In this document: in pieces, positions 63,679-64,000 of the stretch
How positions within the stretch are numbered: position 1 is the stretch's first letter
Layout of the letters: each line of letters begins with the position of its first letter
Source: Stictocephala bisonia
Lineage: Eukaryota > Arthropoda > Insecta > Hemiptera > Membracidae
Length of the DNA stretch: 64,000 nt
Direction of reading: 5' to 3'
Assembly: GCA_035578905.1 (NCBI GenBank)
Contig: JAQJVL010000005.1
Location: forward strand, 5,276,480 to 5,340,479
Made by a program: the position numbers and the translations under genes
Notes under the pieces: model-generated
The model's input: the letters and a program-made list of their open reading frames with translations, nothing else
Told to the model about the DNA's origin: nothing
Databases searched by the model: none

Positions 63679-64000
63679 CGAGGTGCGGCTAGAAAAAAAC
63701 CGGACTAGTACTGGTGAAACAATAAAACGAATGCAATAAGGGTGAAATTCGCGTGGCCTGTCACATGACTCTCGCTCCGCCTACTGCTCGAGTTTCATCT
63801 GCCTCCTGCACTCAGTCTGCCCGTGGCGTCTGTTTTAAGTAGTTAACGTTTTGTCTGTGCGTCAGAAAGAACAGCGTGTTAACATCAAATTTTGTTTCAA
63901 ACTAGGAAAATCTGCAAGTGAAACGTTTGTAATGTTACAACAAGTGTACGGCGATTATTGTTTATCACGAACACAAGTGTTTGAGTGGTTTAAACGATTT
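63679..64000 (+). mobile_element. Mariner element, 5' part (runs off the window)
   Basis: Starts CGAGGTGCGGCTAGAAAAAA after TA at 63677-63678, only 8 bp (TATATATA) from the previous mariner. A plus-strand frame from about 63862 reads QRVNIKFCFKLGKSASETFV then MLQQVYGDYCLSRTQVFEWF, the N-terminal HTH region of a mariner transposase, and continues past the edge. No good ATG upstream in frame (a stop, then GTA GTT AAC), so the start may be damaged. Confidence 0.88.

Overview
The window looks like nuclear DNA of an insect, most likely a hemipteroid or another lineage that keeps DNA methylation. The reasons are: AT-rich DNA, two genes with GT-AG introns up to 23 kb, a protein phosphatase 1 gene whose first exons read like insect PP1-alpha, a UHRF1 gene (absent from Drosophila), and a dense load of mariner, piggyBac, pogo-like, Jockey/CR1-like and R1-like elements. 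The species cannot be fixed from sequence alone.

Only two host genes are supported, arranged head to head. UHRF1 lies on the minus strand: seven coding exons between 26370 and 575 encode the first 433 residues (ubiquitin-like domain, tandem Tudor, PHD, start of the SRA region); the rest of SRA and the RING exon lie left of position 1. PP1-alpha lies on the plus strand: coding exons at 29385-29439, 29566-29697 and 53022-53252 encode the N-terminal part of the catalytic domain with its metal ligands; the remaining exons lie right of 64000. The 3.0 kb between the two start codons is a shared upstream region with an E2F-like site near UHRF1 and a CRE near PP1. Together the pair links chromatin and methylation maintenance with a general Ser/Thr phosphatase, but shared regulation is only inferred.

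The rest is intron filled with repeats. In the UHRF1 introns: a tRNA-derived SINE (4.5 kb), a 36-bp minisatellite (7.5 kb), LINE fragments (8.8, 9.4, 10.2 kb), a decayed R1-clade LINE (11.5-14.7 kb), a Jockey/CR1-like LINE (15.2-16.9 kb), a pogo-type MITE (16.9-17.4 kb), a LINE remnant (19.4-20.1 kb), a larger pogo-type element containing a minisatellite (20.7-22.6 kb) and LINE 3' ends (24.4-26.1 kb). In PP1 intron 2: a TTCACTACC-bounded repeat (32.8 kb), a piggyBac-type MITE (34.5-35.2 kb), an inverted minisatellite (39.3-39.6 kb), a mariner pseudogene (41.4-42.8 kb), a 5S-rRNA-derived SINE (43.3-43.5 kb) and a 108-bp satellite of about 38 units (46.8-51.25 kb). In PP1 intron 3: a near-complete piggyBac (53.7-56.2 kb), a DNA transposon carrying about ten copies of GTTAGCGACCTGA and split by a LINE (56.8-60.8 kb), a long-arm foldback (61.6-62.6 kb), and two mariners 8 bp apart in a TA microsatellite (62.7-64 kb).

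The most novel-looking items are the GTTAGCGACCTGA-array transposon, the dispersed 36-bp minisatellite family, the 108-bp satellite with longer edge monomers, and the 5S SINE that shares its 3' hairpin with local LINEs.
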